From contig NW_005179075.1 in NCBI RefSeq assembly GCF_000350225.1, positions 62,001 to 126,000 of the forward strand: a stretch of DNA of 64,000 bases, in the 5' to 3' direction. Under the pieces are notes generated by a model. The model had not been told where the DNA came from, made no database searches, and saw only the letters and a program-made list of their open reading frames with translations. The DNA is from Chondrus crispus. Lineage: Eukaryota; Rhodophyta; Florideophyceae; Gigartinales; Gigartinaceae. The number at the start of each line of letters is the position of its first letter. The stretch's first letter is position 1. Position numbers and translations under genes: made by a program. Shown here one piece after another: positions 52,200-63,046 of this stretch.

Positions 52200-54925
52200 G
52201 CCACGCACAGCCCTCCCGAGACCACCGACGACATTCTGGCTGGCCAGGATTCAGACGAACACGCAACCAACGAACCAAGGACCCCGACAAGACTCTCGAG
52301 ATACTACAGCTCAACGTTTGCGGGTTACGTCGTCGCGCAGCAGAAGTATCAATTCAGTGCTCAACACGAGGGATACATATCACCTGCCTCCAGGAAACCC
52401 ATCTCAAAGGCGGCGACGCAGCTCCTCAGATCAAAGGCTTCACCGTCGTAGCGCAAAAAGATCGCGACGACGGATACGGTGGCGTACTCATATACGAATC
52501 TCGGTGTCCACGGATAACACGGAGAGAATTCCACAACACCGGACGAGTACAACTCTGCACTGTAACAATGCGAAAACCACGTGGACTGATGAATATCCCA
52601 AACTTCTACGCCGCCCCGGGGTGGCTACGAGCGGATACGATCTGGTTGAAAAGGCTACCTGAAGACGGAATCGTCCTAGGCGATTTTAATGCTGTAGGAA
52701 CATGGGACCCAGCCATTGTGCCCAGCACATCGCGCCCGCACGACCATATAATTGAAGAACATATTCTCTAGTCACATTACGAAGTGCTAAACGACGGATC
52801 CGCAACACGTACTAGCAAGAACGACCCATCCAACGCCTCAGTGATCGACATATCTGCCGCTTCGGGACAGCGGTCGCGCCTGAGCACGTGGAAAGCAGAT
52901 AAAACTCCGACGACTGACCATCACATTGTTACCACGACCATGCAGCTTAACGAAGCAATTTCAGCCCCACGTACAAAACGATGGCCGCTAGACAAGGCTG
53001 ACTGGAACAAGTATAGGAAAATTTCGGACAAGCATATTATACGCTCTGATGACTCCCACAGCGGGAGTGAGGAGGAAAACGAAATATTAACATCCGCAAT
53101 TCTCAACGCAGCCCACAAAAGTGTCCCGAAGGGTAGACGATCGAAAGAAGTGCCGTGGTGGAACAATGATGTGAGCAAAGCTATTGGTAATCGAAAGCAA
53201 GCATGGGAAAAGTTCCTCGACAGCAGAACGCAGCACGACAGAGAGAAGCTTGAAGAAAAGCAGAATACAACAGAGCAGGTGATTACACAAGCCAAGGCAA
53301 TCGCATGGAAGAACACGGTGGGAAAGATGTCAGCTACAGATGGGAACAACACTCTGTGGCGGGTACTGAGCGGAATGGACAGGCGTAGTAAACCATTCTC
53401 CCCACGATCCCTAAAGGGAGGCCAAAATGCGTCCGACAGGACGAAGGCCCACCAATTCCTACGAAACTTCATTGATACCACAAGAAGGAAGGACAAAGAC
53501 ACTGTGCATCGAAACAAATACCGGAAACAGATGGATAACGTCAAGATCTCAAAACGATAGACCCACCCGGACATCTTTAGCTTCGAGGAACTTGACGCTG
53601 TAATCCGCAGCATGAAGACCAAGAAAGTTGGGGGACCAGACGGCATCCAAATAAGATTCTTGAAAGAACTGTCATACAATGCCAAGCAGCGATTGCTGCG
53701 ACTATACAACCGGTCTTACACGGAAGGGGTTACCCCTGCCGCATGGCGGAAGGCCGGGATTGCCATCGAGAGACCGGGGAAGGAGAATGAGTTTCGCCCC
53801 ATTAGCTTTACCAACGTGCTGGCGAGATGCATGGAACGGTTGGTACTTTCACGCCTGTCTCCCTGGGTCGAGGGCATACTACCCCACGAACAGGCAGGAT
53901 TTCGGAGACACCGGTCATGCGAGGAACCGCTCGCTACACTCACAGAAGATATTGCGCAAGCAATGTACAAGAAAGAGGTGGGAATAGCTCTCTTGCTTGA
54001 CTTCAGCGGAGTGTACAATCGAGTATCGAGCAAAGGCCTAATAGCGAAACTAGGGAGGCACGACTGCTCTCCACAGCTTCTTCTTTGGCTACGAGCATTT
54101 ATAACAGACCGCAGAGCCTACTGTAGGTGGGGAGGTGGCAAAAGCAAGAGTAGAGTGCTACCAAACGGACTCCCGCAGGGTAGCTCGCTATCATGCCTGC
54201 TCTGGGATGCGTACATTCTAGACCTCCCCCAAAAAGGGACCCGGGGAAAACTGTCGTTGTTTGCGGACGATACATCGGTTTGGGTCGTTCGGAAAAGCTT
54301 CCATGATTGCCTTCCAGTGCTTAGAGACATGTCACGAAGTATGGAACAATACTGCAATGACCTTTGGATTAAGATCAACCCAAATAAGACTGTTCTGCTA
54401 CCATTCGGAAACAAGCGCTGGGAGCCCCTCAACCCAACGGTCGAAGTCTGTGGCACGGAGATTTACGCCTCACATAGCGCAAAATTTCTAGGAGTAACGA
54501 TCGACTCCAAACTGACCTTCAACTTCCATGCCACGAAGACTGCTGAAAAATACCTATCACGCTGCAGAATTCTCGCTTCACTCTCTGGCCGAGCGTGGGG
54601 TGCAGACGAACGCATACTGAATATGACAACAAAATCCATCTTGGAACCGGTTGTTACTCACGCCTGTAGCGCTTGGATACCACACGCATCATCAACCACG
54701 CTACGTAAATTGGAGGGCGCGCGAAACGTCACTCTTAGACTACAGACAGGCTGCTTTAAGCCCTCGAGTATGGAAGGGCTCCGCGAGCTAACCGACACGA
54801 ACTCTCTGCGCGAAGAGGCCGCAAAGGCAGCAGCAATACTTCTCGAAAGATACGCGCGGATCCCACAGCCGTCATATTTACTTAGCATGACTGGAATTAA
54901 AAAGAAGTGCAGGACCAATCGGTAA
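52200..54925 (+). pseudogene. L1 ORF: endonuclease and reverse transcriptase
   Basis: A single frame (codons starting at 52295, 52568 and so on) is continuous except for TAG at 52769 and 53558. The endonuclease has LEILQLNVCGLRRRA, ITCLQETHLKGGD, YGGVLIYESR, NFYAAPG, VLGDFNAVGTWD and TTDHHIVTT, the steps of the APE fold. RT has KVGGPDGIQIRFLKE, EFRPISFTNVLARCMERL, ILPHEQAGFRRHRSCEE, LLLDFSGVYNRVS, LPQGSSLSCLLW and the catalytic LFADDTSVW. The upstream frame 51915-52290 (Pro/Arg-rich) may be a short ORF1 or the N-terminus. Targeted cutting and priming at the insertion site is its known role. Confidence 0.88.
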
Positions 54926-56180
54926 ACGGCCAAGGAGACCGGAGAGGCAAGACTTGCGCCAACAGGAATCCTCTCGTTAGCACGCCTTCCGTTTCCGCCA
55001 CTGACAACACAGGACGTATCGAAGCCCCTGCCTAACGCAGTTAAGTTCTTCTACACAGACTGCTCCAGGACCGATGAGGACACATCGCGTTTAAAAAAGG
55101 CTGAGGAATTTTATTCAGGCTACGAAAATGGGACGTAGAACTGCGGACGGACGGATCTGTTGGAACCCCGGACACTCCTTACCCCAAAGATCAGCCCTGG
55201 CCGCTCTCTGTGCGAAGGGAAGAGAAATGGTACACTGCAACCTCAACGCCTATGCAACTAGACCTCGAAGGCCTTCACTGCGTCACGACGTATCGCGCTC
55301 TTCACGGCGCCCTACCAGCTCATGTGCTTGACTACGATGACACGGATGTTCACGCTGTACACTTTGACCCGCAGCCAGACCAAACCTACTTCGTTCATGA
55401 GGACGGAGATAGGCTGATTTGCCAAGTCCCCGAATTACACAATGTGGGTGGAAGCGGATATGTCTTAAGGTACCACAGATCGGGTTCCACGGATCAGCAC
55501 AAAGCGCCAGGGGGCGTTATATGCACCTCATTCTCTGCGGAACTCAGAGCCGCAATCGGTGCATTTGGCCAGGTTTTGCGAAACCCGACCGAAAATACGC
55601 ACCACCGATGGATAGTGGACTGCCAAAGGAATATGCACTGCTCTCTCAGGGTGTGGAGGACGAGATAACGCTCTACTGTACGAACTACGGCAAATGATCA
55701 CGACACTCACTCGTGATCGCAGCTGTTCTCTTGACATCGTATGGATCAGCTCCCATTGTGGGCTGCAAGGCAACGACCAAGCTGACATATTAGCGGAGCT
55801 AGAGCTCCAATCGCCACTGTGAGAACAACTTACGGTCGCTGTCGAATTTCACTACGCCAAAACGGCAACTCGTAGAGCAAGGAAGAGGGCCGCCAACTAT
55901 GTTGACGAGCTCCCAGACAACATGTAGGGTAATTGGACGAGATTAAAGGCGCGAATCATCCTAAACCAGATGTATACCGGATGTGGTGCCCTATTCCAAC
56001 CATTGAGGAGCGGTATTAAGCTAGGAAACAGAACCTGCCGGCTCTGTGACGCAGAAGACACAGTCTCTCATTTTTTCACATGCGCCGCCCGCTCAGCACG
56101 GAGGAGAGCTCACTTTACAGACAGAGATGAATGGAGAGCTGGAATACTTCGAAAACCACTTCAGATACTGGGGTAATTAG
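54926..56180 (+). pseudogene. L1 ORF C-terminus: RNase H and zinc knuckle
   Basis: After a TAA at 54923-54925 the frame continues to VKFFYTDCSRTDEDT (first RNase H Asp). Frame 55210-55668 gives VGGSGYVLRYHRSG and ICTSFSAELRAAIGA (Glu). Frame 2 then gives SLDIVWISSHCGLQGNDQAD (His and Asp). Two more stops (about 55821 and 55926) precede the final LGNRTCRLCDAEDTVSHFFT, a C-x2-C-x8-H-x4-C knuckle usual at LINE C-termini. The last open frame ends near 56176. Confidence 0.8.
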
Positions 56181-56545
56181 TTGGGGAAGGAGAGTCCGAA
56201 CTAAAAGGGCTTTCCGGGTTAGAGAGGAATTAACTCTAGCCCCTCAAAAAAAACTCTCCGCGCGCTGGTGGTACCAAGAACCAGCGATGAGGTCGTAAGT
56301 CTTCGTGCTAGGATACAGTACATCGCTACCACCACGCGCCCCGACCTTTCAAGTCCTTCACAGCTTCTATCAACCGGGGTCATTAACCCAATAAGGTCCA
56401 CGTTTAAGAAGTTGAAGGATCTAGTCAACTATTGTCATGCTACTCAGGAATTAAGTCTCAAATTTGTTTCTTTGGATGCCGATAGCCTTCGTGTTTTACT
56501 TTTTCCGATGCTTCATTTGGGAATACTCGTGATTTATCTTCGCAA

Positions 56546-57004
56546 TTGGGCTTTGTAGTCATTGTTGTGGATGCGTCTAATACTGCAAACATCGTTCACT
56601 ATGGAAGCCAGAAATGTCGTCTAGTAACAAGAATCGTTATGGCTGCGGAGGTGTTAGTTTTAGGTCATGGTTTCGACAACGCATTTGTTGTGAAGCATAC
56701 ACTCTTTGAACTACTCGGACGTGACCCTCCAATTGATGTTTACGTTGATTCTAGAATTACATTTAATTGCGTCGCAAAGAATGCCGCCACGCTAGAAAAG
56801 CGACTGCAAATCGATGTTGCCGCATTGCGTGAATCACACAGACTTGGTGAAATACATCGTCTCGGGTGGATAACCGGAAGTACAAACCCAGCCGATGGTC
56901 TAACAAGGGAAACGATCTTGGCAAAGGAGCACCCGCTGATGCTACTGACGAAGAATGATAAGATTGTGGCACATGCAGAAGGATGGACCGAGTCAGGAAT
57001 CTGA
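56546..57004 (+). pseudogene. C3 RNase H
   Basis: The expected start FSDASFGNTRDLSS is in the frame left of the T-run shift at 56506-56510. The open frame continues with FVVIVVDASNTANIVHYGSQ, MAAEVLVLGHGFDNA (Glu) and IDVYVDSRITFN (Asp), and ends IHRLGWITGSTNPADGLTRE, the typical copia C-terminus. It stops at 57002-57004, 42 bp before the 3' LTR. Confidence 0.88.
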
Positions 57005-57046
57005 ATTTTCGTAACACCACGCCAGCAAGAAAAGAAAAATTGTGAG

Positions 57047-57584
57047 TGTGGTGAATCTGGGCAGGGCAGATGACGATGGATCGTGTTCTGTTAAGGACAT
57101 CGGACAGTACCTTGCTGGCGAGATATAAAGGGATGTGTACTTGGGGTCTAGGTACTGTACTGACGTACCTGGGTTATGGGTTATATGCTGGATGGACTCG
57201 TAGTATGTTGCGTAGTAGAATATAATAGTGAGTTGAATGTACTTTGTTTCCATCGTCTTGAAAAAAGTTAAGCTTAAGATTTACAACAACTGTCCACTAT
57301 CCGAGAGGACGCATTTCGCACAATGCATCTGCAACCAAGACTGTTGTATTAGAATCCACTCGCCCATTTGCTGACCCACGGGTTCTCTGCGGTCAGACTT
57401 GCGCGTGTGCAGACTCACTCGGCTGATTACCCCGGGCGGATCGTCGTCCTGAAATAACAGCGACGTGAGTACCGTCCGCTGGCGATTACTCCGGGCAGTT
57501 GCCCTGAAATAAGGCGCGGTCTGGATATCAAGAAAGGGTTCTATTATCAATCGAACCCAAGAAGACTACAATCGATTAGAGATT
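57047..57584 (+). repeat. C3 3' LTR, main part
   Basis: 538 bp aligned with 45778-46314, with roughly 45 differences by eye. It is interrupted after GATTAGAGATT; the last 21-25 bp of the LTR (ATTCTACAGCGGAAAGTTGC...) lie at 60283-60306 beyond H1. The sequence just before, AAGAAAAGAAAAATTGTGAG, serves as purine tract. Confidence 0.82.
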
Positions 57585-57985
57585 TTAAGGTTTACGCAGC
57601 CACTATTTCACAATTGTTTGTGACAAATCACGAGGTGTAATGCAGTGGTGCACATTTTCTGAGGTTCAGAAATTGGTGTTGCTTATTTTAATTTGCGCAG
57701 TACTCTGCTTCAAGCTGTTTGTGAGTATTAGTACAGTAGCAAATCCAAAGGCAACAGCGCCACACAACCCATCGCCACTCAATAACATGGGTCTTGGTAG
57801 ACAATCCGATCACACCCGCAACGCGGCTGTAGCTCGCTTGCTTGTTTGGAAAGGTCTGATTCCAATAATCTTCAAGAAACGACATGAAGATCCCGCTTCC
57901 GCGTTCTCCTCTAACCAGCTTTCCTCATCGTAGCTAACAACTTACAACGGAAGCATCAGGAATATAACTTTCATGTTCAACGTTC

Positions 57986-58984
57986 TTGCGCATCAGCCTT
58001 ACTTCGTTTGATGATCACAGGTTTCCGTTTATGTCTGATGATGTTCTGCTTTCCATATTCCGTTTCACGCGCGAAGACATCATGCATGTAGTTGACATTG
58101 CGGCATGGCCGTTGCATCGTAGGATGACAACACGCAACAGGTACGCTGTTACACCGCTGCTTGCTACATGCGTTGTGTTCTGGCGCTTAGCGAGTGCGAC
58201 TCGTTGGAGGGATCTAGAAGAACTGTTTGGTCGGCACAAGTCGCAGCTTTCAGAAATATTTTTGGAGGCGCTGATGTTGTTTGTTTCGCCCAGGGTTGAT
58301 CTGGTTATGGGCGATGTTTGTGCTCCTTTTTGGGATGAAAGATATGAAAGGTATGCAGACTCTGTCTATTCTAAAAGCAATGCCTTAGACAGAGTCGTTG
58401 CGTTCATCTATGGTACTAATATGAAGATTGCGAGGCCTGGTGGTGATCATATTCTTCAGCGGGTTGCTTATAGTGGGCACAAGTGCACACATGCAATTAA
58501 GTTCCGAGCTCTCACTACTCCGTGCAGTCTATGTGTGCACTTGGCTGGACCTATGGAAGGCCGACGTCACGATTGGACTCTGTACATATCAAGTGGCTTG
58601 GATGAAACCCTGAAGGAAGTATTCTCCCACGAGGGAAAGCAGTACATCGCCTTTGGCGATTCTGGATACAGTGCAAGGTGCTTCCTTTTCGTTCCTTTTA
58701 GCCGATCTAATCTATGCGAGGCACAATCGACGTTCAATACCGCAATGGCAAAGAGCAGAGTCACGGTAGAGTGGTTTTTTCGCGAGGTAAAGAGGTACTG
58801 GACGCTGGTAGACTTTAAACGTAAGATGAGGTTTAGGGAGTCTGCGGTGGGAGCAATGTACATAGCAGCGGTTATTCTAACATACGTTCGGAACTGCTGC
58901 TATCCGAACACAATATCTCAATACATTGGGTGCACTCCCCCTTCACTTGAACAGTATATCAACCATCGAAACGATAGCCAATAA
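57986..58984 (+). CDS. H1 transposase (DDE nuclease), first Asp lost
   Basis: 332 codons with no internal stop, within the usual length for HARBI1-like nucleases. The catalytic region is recognisable: RVVAFIYGTNMKIARP, where the family has D-G-T and this copy has Y-G-T (codon TAT at 58409-58411); FGDSGYSARCFLFVPF with the second Asp; and SRVTVEWFFREVKRYW with the Glu. A short frame at 57640-57933 lies just upstream and may be an N-terminal or leader piece. With the first metal ligand missing it is probably inactive. Confidence 0.82.
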   Translation: MRISLTSFDDHRFPFMSDDVLLSIFRFTREDIMHVVDIAAWPLHRRMTTRNRYAVTPLLATCVVFWRLASATRWRDLEELFGRHKSQLSEIFLEALMLFVSPRVDLVMGDVCAPFWDERYERYADSVYSKSNALDRVVAFIYGTNMKIARPGGDHILQRVAYSGHKCTHAIKFRALTTPCSLCVHLAGPMEGRRHDWTLYISSGLDETLKEVFSHEGKQYIAFGDSGYSARCFLFVPFSRSNLCEAQSTFNTAMAKSRVTVEWFFREVKRYWTLVDFKRKMRFRESAVGAMYIAAVILTYVRNCCYPNTISQYIGCTPPSLEQYINHRNDSQ

Positions 58985-59272
58985 AAAGTTGTCCGTACCG
59001 CTCCCAACGAGAGAGTGTATCGCGAGGAACAAACACCGCCTCCCAAGCGAAGCGAGGGCCAAAGGAGCGCGAAGGTTCCGAGATATAAAAGGCAACTGGG
59101 GTCTCCTTTACTGAAAAATGTTTCGAACGACCATAATTTTACTACCGTAGATACACTTTATTTGTTGTCCTTTGATTGTTGCAGCAGAGATCCAACGAGA
59201 CCTAACACCGCTTCCATCTGCTTGCTGTTGTCGCTCATAATTTTTCTCCATCCTTTGACGGTACGACTGCAT

Positions 59273-60060
59273 TTACTCTCTGCGCAGTTGCCTCTCTACC
59301 GCGCGCTCCGCGCGCTCTTCGCGCTTCTCTTCCACATGGCGAATTAACTTTTCCTTTTCCAGTTCAAACCGCGCACGCTCGGACTCCTTCAGAGCCGATC
59401 CCAGCTCGTGCATGCCGTCAGGTAGATCAATGCGGCGCTTCTTAGGTGCCGTACCTTCATCGCTGCTCCCCTCCCTAGGTCTACGTGCTTTGCCTTTCAA
59501 GGTTTGAAGGATCAGCTCTTTGCCACCGCCAACTTCCTCAGCTGTTGATCCGCTTTATCTTTAGCATCCCCATCCTTCTTCGCCTCTCGGGCCCTCTTCG
59601 CTTCCAACAGATCCCCTAACAACTGATCAAGCTCTCCCAACTCCCCTCCCGTTCCAGACATATTTCGATCCCTTCTATCGCGAAGAGCGTAATCTTCTAA
59701 AAGTTTTTTGAATCTATCTTGTAAGTTCTTTCCTGTCACCTTATGTCCGAAATTAGGATTGTCGTTGGCCATTTTTGATGCCTTTTCGAACCGCCAAAGA
59801 GTTTCTCCATGAGGAGCAACGTGTGCTTCTGCAGCCGCAACCTCCTGGGCAATGATAAAATCTTGAGCAGCTGTAAAATTAGACTTGCGACCGGGCTTAG
59901 CAGTGTGTTTTGTATTGGTGGGGGAGCTGGAGCCAGATCCGGGCTCTGTTGGAGATTCTGGTATCAGTTGGGCCATGACGGGGATGTGGCTGTCGATTCC
60001 TTGACTGCTGAACATGTTTTGATCAAACAACAGTTCGCAGCATTCCCAGATTTGGCGCAA
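59273..60060 (-). pseudogene. H1 second gene: Myb/SANT-like DNA-binding protein
   Basis: Frame 59512-60060 has a Ser/Pro/Thr start (probable ATG near 59979, MAQLIPESPTEPG) and a trihelix-like domain: SNFTAAQDFIIAQEVAAAEA, GETLWRFEKASKMANDNPN, LQDRFKKLLEDYALRD. One base shift near 59520 leads into frame 59273-59500, which gives a basic nuclear-localisation-like KGKARRPREG, APKKRRIDLP and a coiled coil (EKEKLIRHVEEKREERAERA). In Harbinger elements this protein helps the nuclease bind the ends and enter the nucleus. Confidence 0.75.
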
Positions 60061-60180
60061 TTCATTTCTGAAGTCACTTCACAAACACCCGGTATTTCAG
60101 CATTGTTTTCAACCGCTATTGCCCGAATTCAGAAACGTTTCCTAATCGTGTACACGCATTGATGAAATCCGTCAAAATCA

Positions 60181-60241
60181 AATCTGAAACTTAGTTGCGT
60201 AAACACTATAATATAGTGTTTACGCAACTAAGTTTCAGATT
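60181..60241. repeat. 61-bp hairpin at the H1 right end
   Basis: Perfect 30-base arms (AATCTGAAACTTAGTTGCGT... and its complement) around a single A at 60211. A third, imperfect copy (TATAGTGTTTACCCAACTAA) follows at about 60254-60280. Confidence 0.85.
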
Positions 60242-60306
60242 ATTATAGTGTTAATATAGTGTTTACCCAACTAAGTCTCAGAATTCTACAGCGGAAAGTT
60301 GCAACA

Positions 60307-60532
60307 GAAGGGTGCACAATTATTCCACTTATTGACACGTGGCGGTCTCACTCGTCGTCGAGTATGTGACGCATTCTGTCTATTGTCTATTGTCCATCAG
60401 GGGCTTCCTGCAATCCTGAAATCGCAAATTGCGTTGACCAAATCGGGATTTTATGACGCGCAAACGGCGCGTTGTGCACCCATAACGCGCCGTCTTCTCG
60501 GACGGGCGACCCCATGCTCGGTTAAATGTGTA
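60307..60532. other. Short spacer between C3 and M1
   Basis: No gene. It contains a 10-bp inverted repeat ACGGCGCGTT/AACGCGCCGT (60464-60473 and 60484-60493). It may be the right half of the C2 LTR or other DNA into which C3 inserted. Confidence 0.4.
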
Positions 60533-60785
60533 CAGTGGGTTGGTTCGCGATAATTGAAACCCCCGATAATTGCAACATCGCGATAATTGAAATGGAATCT
60601 TGGGAACGACCTTGGTGGTCACCCAAAAATATCTAAAAAATAAGCTTGTTTCAATTCCGATAATTGAAACGTTTCAATAACGATCCCAGAAGGTCAGCCC
60701 CCTCAACTCACCCTCAGAACACCCAAACATAACGACAAATCTACGAAAAAATGAAACGGCACCCGTTATAAATCATTTACCGTTA

Positions 60786-63046
60786 CACCCGAATACTGCA
60801 AATAGTGCGGTCTGCACTATTTTGGAACGCCAATTCGAAGCCGAGGTGACGGTATTTACTGCGGTCCGCACTAATATTGATACCGCACTAATTAAGTCAT
60901 TTCCCCTATTAGTGCGGACCGCAGTAAATAATTCTGTTCTTAATAGTGCGGTCTACCCTAATTCTGTCTGTAATGCCGAATGCAATCTGGACCAATCAGA
61001 AGAGTTGAGATTTTTAATGTGTAATGGTACTGGATATCTCTACGCGCCTTCGCCAACCACCTGGCCTTCATTCGAAATCACAGGAGCTCCCTCAAAATGG
61101 TTTCGATGCCTCTGATTTATGTTCTGTAGCTTGGGAAACAATTGTCTTCCCTCCCACTGCCCATTTGTGTTGAGCGCTAAGCCACATCTAATCATGGCTT
61201 TCCGTGCGTAGGTTAAACCCTCGCTGTCGCGTTGTGCGTTAACATCCCGAACAGCCGCTGTGGCAAGCTCCAGAAAGTAGTGCTTGCCTGGATTAGGCAA
61301 CTTTCCAGAAGAAGCCGTAAAGTCACCCGCCATTATGTGCTCCATTTTGTGCTGGTCCCAACGACAACGCCAAGCATCTTTTAGCTTTTGCATCACAAAG
61401 GAATCGGCGGGCTGCAGTAGGTCCGTACAGTTCGGCGGGAAAAACCTGACCTCTGTGTTGATTTCGTTCAACGCTTCCAACATTGCCATAGTCTCACCAT
61501 GCCCACTGCAGTTGTCCATATACAAAACACGACGTCGGCCGTGCCGAAGCGCCTTAATGACTTTCCGTTCCCTCAGCCACTGCGGCATTACTTCGCGATC
61601 CATCCAACCCTTCGGCCCCGAGCGATACGAAACTCCCGCTACATCGTCAGGAACGCTTGAATTGGGTAGCTTCTCTTCTTGTTCTGAAAAACCATCATTG
61701 GCGCTTCGATTCTGGCTTCCCTTCCACCAGATATACGTACAATCATTGTCATCCCTTCCGCTCCAGACACTACGTCTGAATACTTTACCTCGGCTTCACC
61801 GCAAATTCCCAACGTTCGATGGTTGTCCATGTTGATGACAAAGTGCGTTTCGTCAGCATTTGACACATCGTCCTCAACTAAACGTCCTGAACGAAACTCT
61901 CGAGCCACAAAGCCAAGATGATACGCCACTTCCTTCTCGATAAAAGCTTGCTTCTCCGGGGAAACCATCAATTTGCCTGTTTGAGCGCGACTAACAATTT
62001 CGTTCCGCTCCATAAATGCCTGGATCCAACGCGGTGTAATCATGTACTGAATAAACTTTTTTGACAACGTATCAAATTAATTTAGAAAATATTCAACCTC
62101 GTAGAACTTTTTATGAGCTGTCTCGCAAGATCCCCGAGCAGCTTGGCATTGAACTTGAGTCCGGTTTTTCGAAGCCTGTCAAACTCTTCGAGAAGGTCGG
62201 CTTGCAGCGCCATTACCCAAGCAGACCTCTTCCGACCGCGGCCAGGCTTGGCCTTTAGATACACCCTTTTGAAGCCACAGCTTGTAACCCTGGTAATTGA
62301 GCGCGGCGCGCAAGCCGTCTCGTCTGCTTCAAGGTACTCGAAGCGTGCTTTCCATAAGCGACTTGCCTTACAATTGTTCGCCTTTTCGTTTCCACGGAAC
62401 AGATGGGGAAACTGGCGGACAGCTTTTGAGGCAATGTGTTTAGAAACTGCCCTGGAGACCTCCTCAGACATCCACTTGACAATCTTAACGCGATCTGATC
62501 GCGTAAGCACACGTTGGACCGCTTTTGTGCGGACCGCCGAGGGCGCGGCTGTGTTGGGCGGCGGTGCCGGAAGGCCGGAGTTGGGTTGGAGTGTGGCAGA
62601 TGTAGGCGGATCGGCAGAGGAATGATGGGCATCTACAGTAGCTTCTTGTGTTGAAGCTGCGTCTCTTTCGTTCCGCAGGCGTTCGGCATTTTGGAGGGAA
62701 GCAATAATGGGAGATGCTAATACCGCCATGATACGCAAGCTGGATCTTTCGGACGGCGGGGTGCAGCTTTGATGTAAGAATGGAAAAGGTAAGCCTTTAT
62801 ATGTGCATAACCGAAACACCACAATGGCGTTTTGTTCCAGATTTGGGTTAGTATCTGTCAAAAATGGTGCGCAGGACAGCGAATTGGCTGCTTTCTGAGA
62901 CTGCACTATTAGATGTATGGTTTGCAATTAGTGCGGACCGCAGTAATTGCGCCATCGGCGATAGGCGAGAAACACAATTTACTGCGGTCTGCACTAATTT
63001 CGAACCCGCACTATATTTTCACCCGCACTATTTGCAGTATTCGGTG
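60786..63046 (-). mobile_element. P2: pogo-like DNA transposon nested in M1
   Basis: 2261 bp with inverted ends CACCCGAATACTGCAAATAG / CACCGAATACTGCAAATAG, flanked by TA (60784-60785 and 63047-63048). Both subterminal regions hold several near-palindromes of the type AGTGCGGACCGCACT, for example near 60804, 60862, 60912, 62932 and 62982, probable transposase-binding sites. The transposase is on the minus strand. Confidence 0.85.
61040..62729 (-). pseudogene. P2 transposase (pogo/DDE type), broken
   Basis: The probable ATG is at 62729 (MAVLASPIIASLQNAERLRN). The first frame (to 62082) has the N-terminal helical and basic region (RVLTRSDRVKIVKWMSEEVS, LKAKPGRGRKRSAWVMA). The second (62067-61639) has WIQAFMERNEIVSRAQTGK and the first Asp in NADETHFVINMDNH. 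The third (61603-61040) has YRSGPKGWMDREVMPQWL, the second Asp in LYMDNCSGHGE and the third in LLQPADSFVMQKLKDAWR. Frame changes at about 62075 and 61655 separate them. A spliced intron at the first break was considered, but the phases do not match. Confidence 0.85.

Larger units (their letters stand above)
51858..56250 (+). mobile_element. L1: non-LTR retrotransposon (LINE)
   Basis: 4393 bp inserted in the C3 RT gene between imperfect 12-bp repeats AAACTCYCCGCG (51846-51857 and 56251-56262). The 3' end is a short A run (CTCAAAAA) merging with the repeat. Domain order: APE endonuclease, RT, RNase H, CCHC-like C-terminus. That order fits LINE clades carrying RNase H, such as I or Tad1. It is broken by several stops. 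Confidence 0.88.
50506..56546 (+). pseudogene. C3 reverse transcriptase, split by S4 and LINE L1
   Basis: RT starts EVFEVLDRSSVPQGFRIYGT and is cut at 50578. After S4 it goes on as RWVDLLKTNDDGPVLEKSRL, MHPQGQAYVRDVTQAYVQS (first Asp) and, from 51591, IIMLQVDDFFGAGS, with Q-V-D-D in place of Y-V-D-D. It is cut again at 51858 by L1 and resumes at 56263 with VPRTSDEVVSLRARIQYIAT and FKKLKDLVNYCHATQELS. The stop after VKGL at 50503 and a shift in the T run near 56508 are additional lesions. Confidence 0.85.
57585..60282. mobile_element. H1: Harbinger-type DNA transposon in the C3 LTR
   Basis: Inserted with an apparent 3-bp ATT repeat (57582-57584 and 60283-60285). It carries two convergent genes, a DDE nuclease on plus and a Myb/SANT-like protein on minus, the gene pair that defines PIF/Harbinger. 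The left end reads GGTTTACGCAGCCACTATTTCA. The matching inverted end (TTAGTTGCGTAAACAC) is at 60191-60206, followed by two further end-like copies, so the exact right boundary is uncertain. Confidence 0.75.
45778..60306 (+). mobile_element. C3: old copia-type element, host to four later insertions
   Basis: The 5' LTR is 45778-46335. The 3' LTR starts at 57047, is cut at 57584 by Harbinger H1, and ends at 60306 (GCAACA). The target repeat is GAAG (45774-45777 and 60307-60310). LTR divergence is roughly 8% by eye, so the element is old. Gene order gag, protease, integrase, RT, RNase H. Inserts inside it: solo LTR S3 (48886-49861), solo LTR S4 (50578-51223), LINE L1 (51858-56250) and H1 (57585-60282). 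Removing them restores a mostly continuous polyprotein. Confidence 0.88.

Noticed and set aside
62030..62090. A short intron (GTTGAA...TTTATTCAG) in the P2 transposase
   Set aside because: The exon phases on both sides do not match, so splicing would not restore the frame.
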